Shown one piece after another: positions 32,458-32,706 of a stretch of 32,706 nt of DNA (its first letter is position 1; every line of letters begins with the position of its first letter). Source of the DNA: a bacterium. Lineage in GTDB: Bacteria > Sumerlaeota > Sumerlaeia > MVZB01. The notes below the pieces were generated by a model. That model was not told the origin of the DNA and searched no databases. It saw nothing but the letters and a program-made list of their open reading frames with translations. The stretch spans positions 1 through 32,706 of the forward strand of contig JAJFUE010000039.1 in the NCBI GenBank assembly GCA_021372575.1, read 5' to 3'. The position numbers and the translations under genes are program-made.

Positions 32458-32665
32458 AGCCCCGGCAGGGGCGATACAAGTTAGCCCAGCGCGTCAGCGC
32501 TGGGACAGCGGTTCCATCAGTCGTACCGAGCCCCGGCAGGAGCGGCACAACGGAGCGATACACATCTGTGTCGCCCCTGCCGGGGCTCGGAATGTTCATG
32601 GACACGCTACCCAGGGTTCCGCTTCGCTCCACCCTGGGCTAACTTGTATCGCCCCTGCCGGGGCT
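32458..32665. repeat. Nested palindromic element with 31-bp perfect inverted ends
   Basis: The outer arms 32458-32488 and 32635-32665 are perfect 31-bp inverted repeats. Inside are a 15-bp inverted repeat (32526-32540 with 32576-32590, CCGAGCCCCGGCAGG) and two compact hairpins: CCCAGCGC-GTCA-GCGCTGGG (32485-32504) and CCCAGGGT/ACCCTGGG (32610-32638). The unit CCCCGGCAGGGGCGATACA or its reverse complement occurs four times, one copy interrupted. No gene is inside. I associate the ACCCTGGG hairpin type with dispersed elements in Planctomycetes/Verrucomicrobia genomes; that is recollection, not a search result. Confidence 0.85.
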
Positions 32666-32706
32666 CGGGTCACGGCTGAATTCGCCGAGCAAGAAACAGC
32701 CGGACG

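Overview
The window is about 32.7 kb of a GC-rich bacterial chromosome with roughly two dozen genes. No rRNA, tRNA, phage, insertion sequence or CRISPR array was seen. Palindromic intergenic elements of a kind I associate with Planctomycetes/Verrucomicrobia genomes, many toxin-antitoxin-like small gene pairs, a futalosine-pathway menaquinone gene and a PurS-PurL fusion suggest an uncultured free-living bacterium of or near the PVC/Hydrogenedentota/Sumerlaeota type. That placement is inference and weak.

Layout. 1-688: possible edge of a gene, then a long repeat-rich gap. 689-4577: purH facing a GAF-GGDEF-HD c-di-GMP protein, with an inverted heptamer repeat between them. 4578-5865: structured non-coding DNA, an HU/IHF gene with a good promoter, then a four-helix-bundle (23S IVS-type) ORF enclosed in inverted heptamer repeats. 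5893-10043: promoter and a three-gene operon of SSS symporter, galactokinase-like GHMP kinase and 6-phosphogluconolactonase. 10344-12212: archease-rtcB RNA-ligase operon. 12286-13857: O-antigen ligase-like membrane protein. 14050-14891: two small envelope/secreted proteins of unknown role. 15089-15730: antitoxin-PIN toxin pair. 15843-18866: purL. 18920-21315: an AT-richer island with two nucleotidyltransferase/small-ORF pairs and a frameshifted gene between them. 21382-23832: divergent Memo-like gene and mqnD. 23936-28042: a 1368-residue secreted protein with two different peptidoglycan-hydrolase domains. 28466-30861: hexapeptide acyltransferase, acyl carrier protein and adenylation enzyme in one operon. 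30981-32255: GT87-type membrane glycosyltransferase. The right edge is a nested palindromic element.

How the genes work together. purH and purL are both purine-synthesis genes, but they are 13 kb apart. The symporter operon looks like uptake and phosphorylation of a sugar, with a link to the oxidative pentose phosphate pathway. The adenylation/ACP/acyltransferase operon, the GT87 enzyme and the O-antigen ligase all suggest cell-surface polymer assembly and decoration.

The most unusual signal is not a gene. Nearly every intergenic space carries a different short tandem array with a 6, 7 or 9 bp period. They resemble the cyanobacterial STRR heptamer repeats in form. One hexamer family occurs three times, each time in the same orientation just past the 3' end of a minus-strand gene. 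Another heptamer family forms inverted arms around the four-helix-bundle ORF. All functional statements rest on reading motifs by eye; no database search was run.
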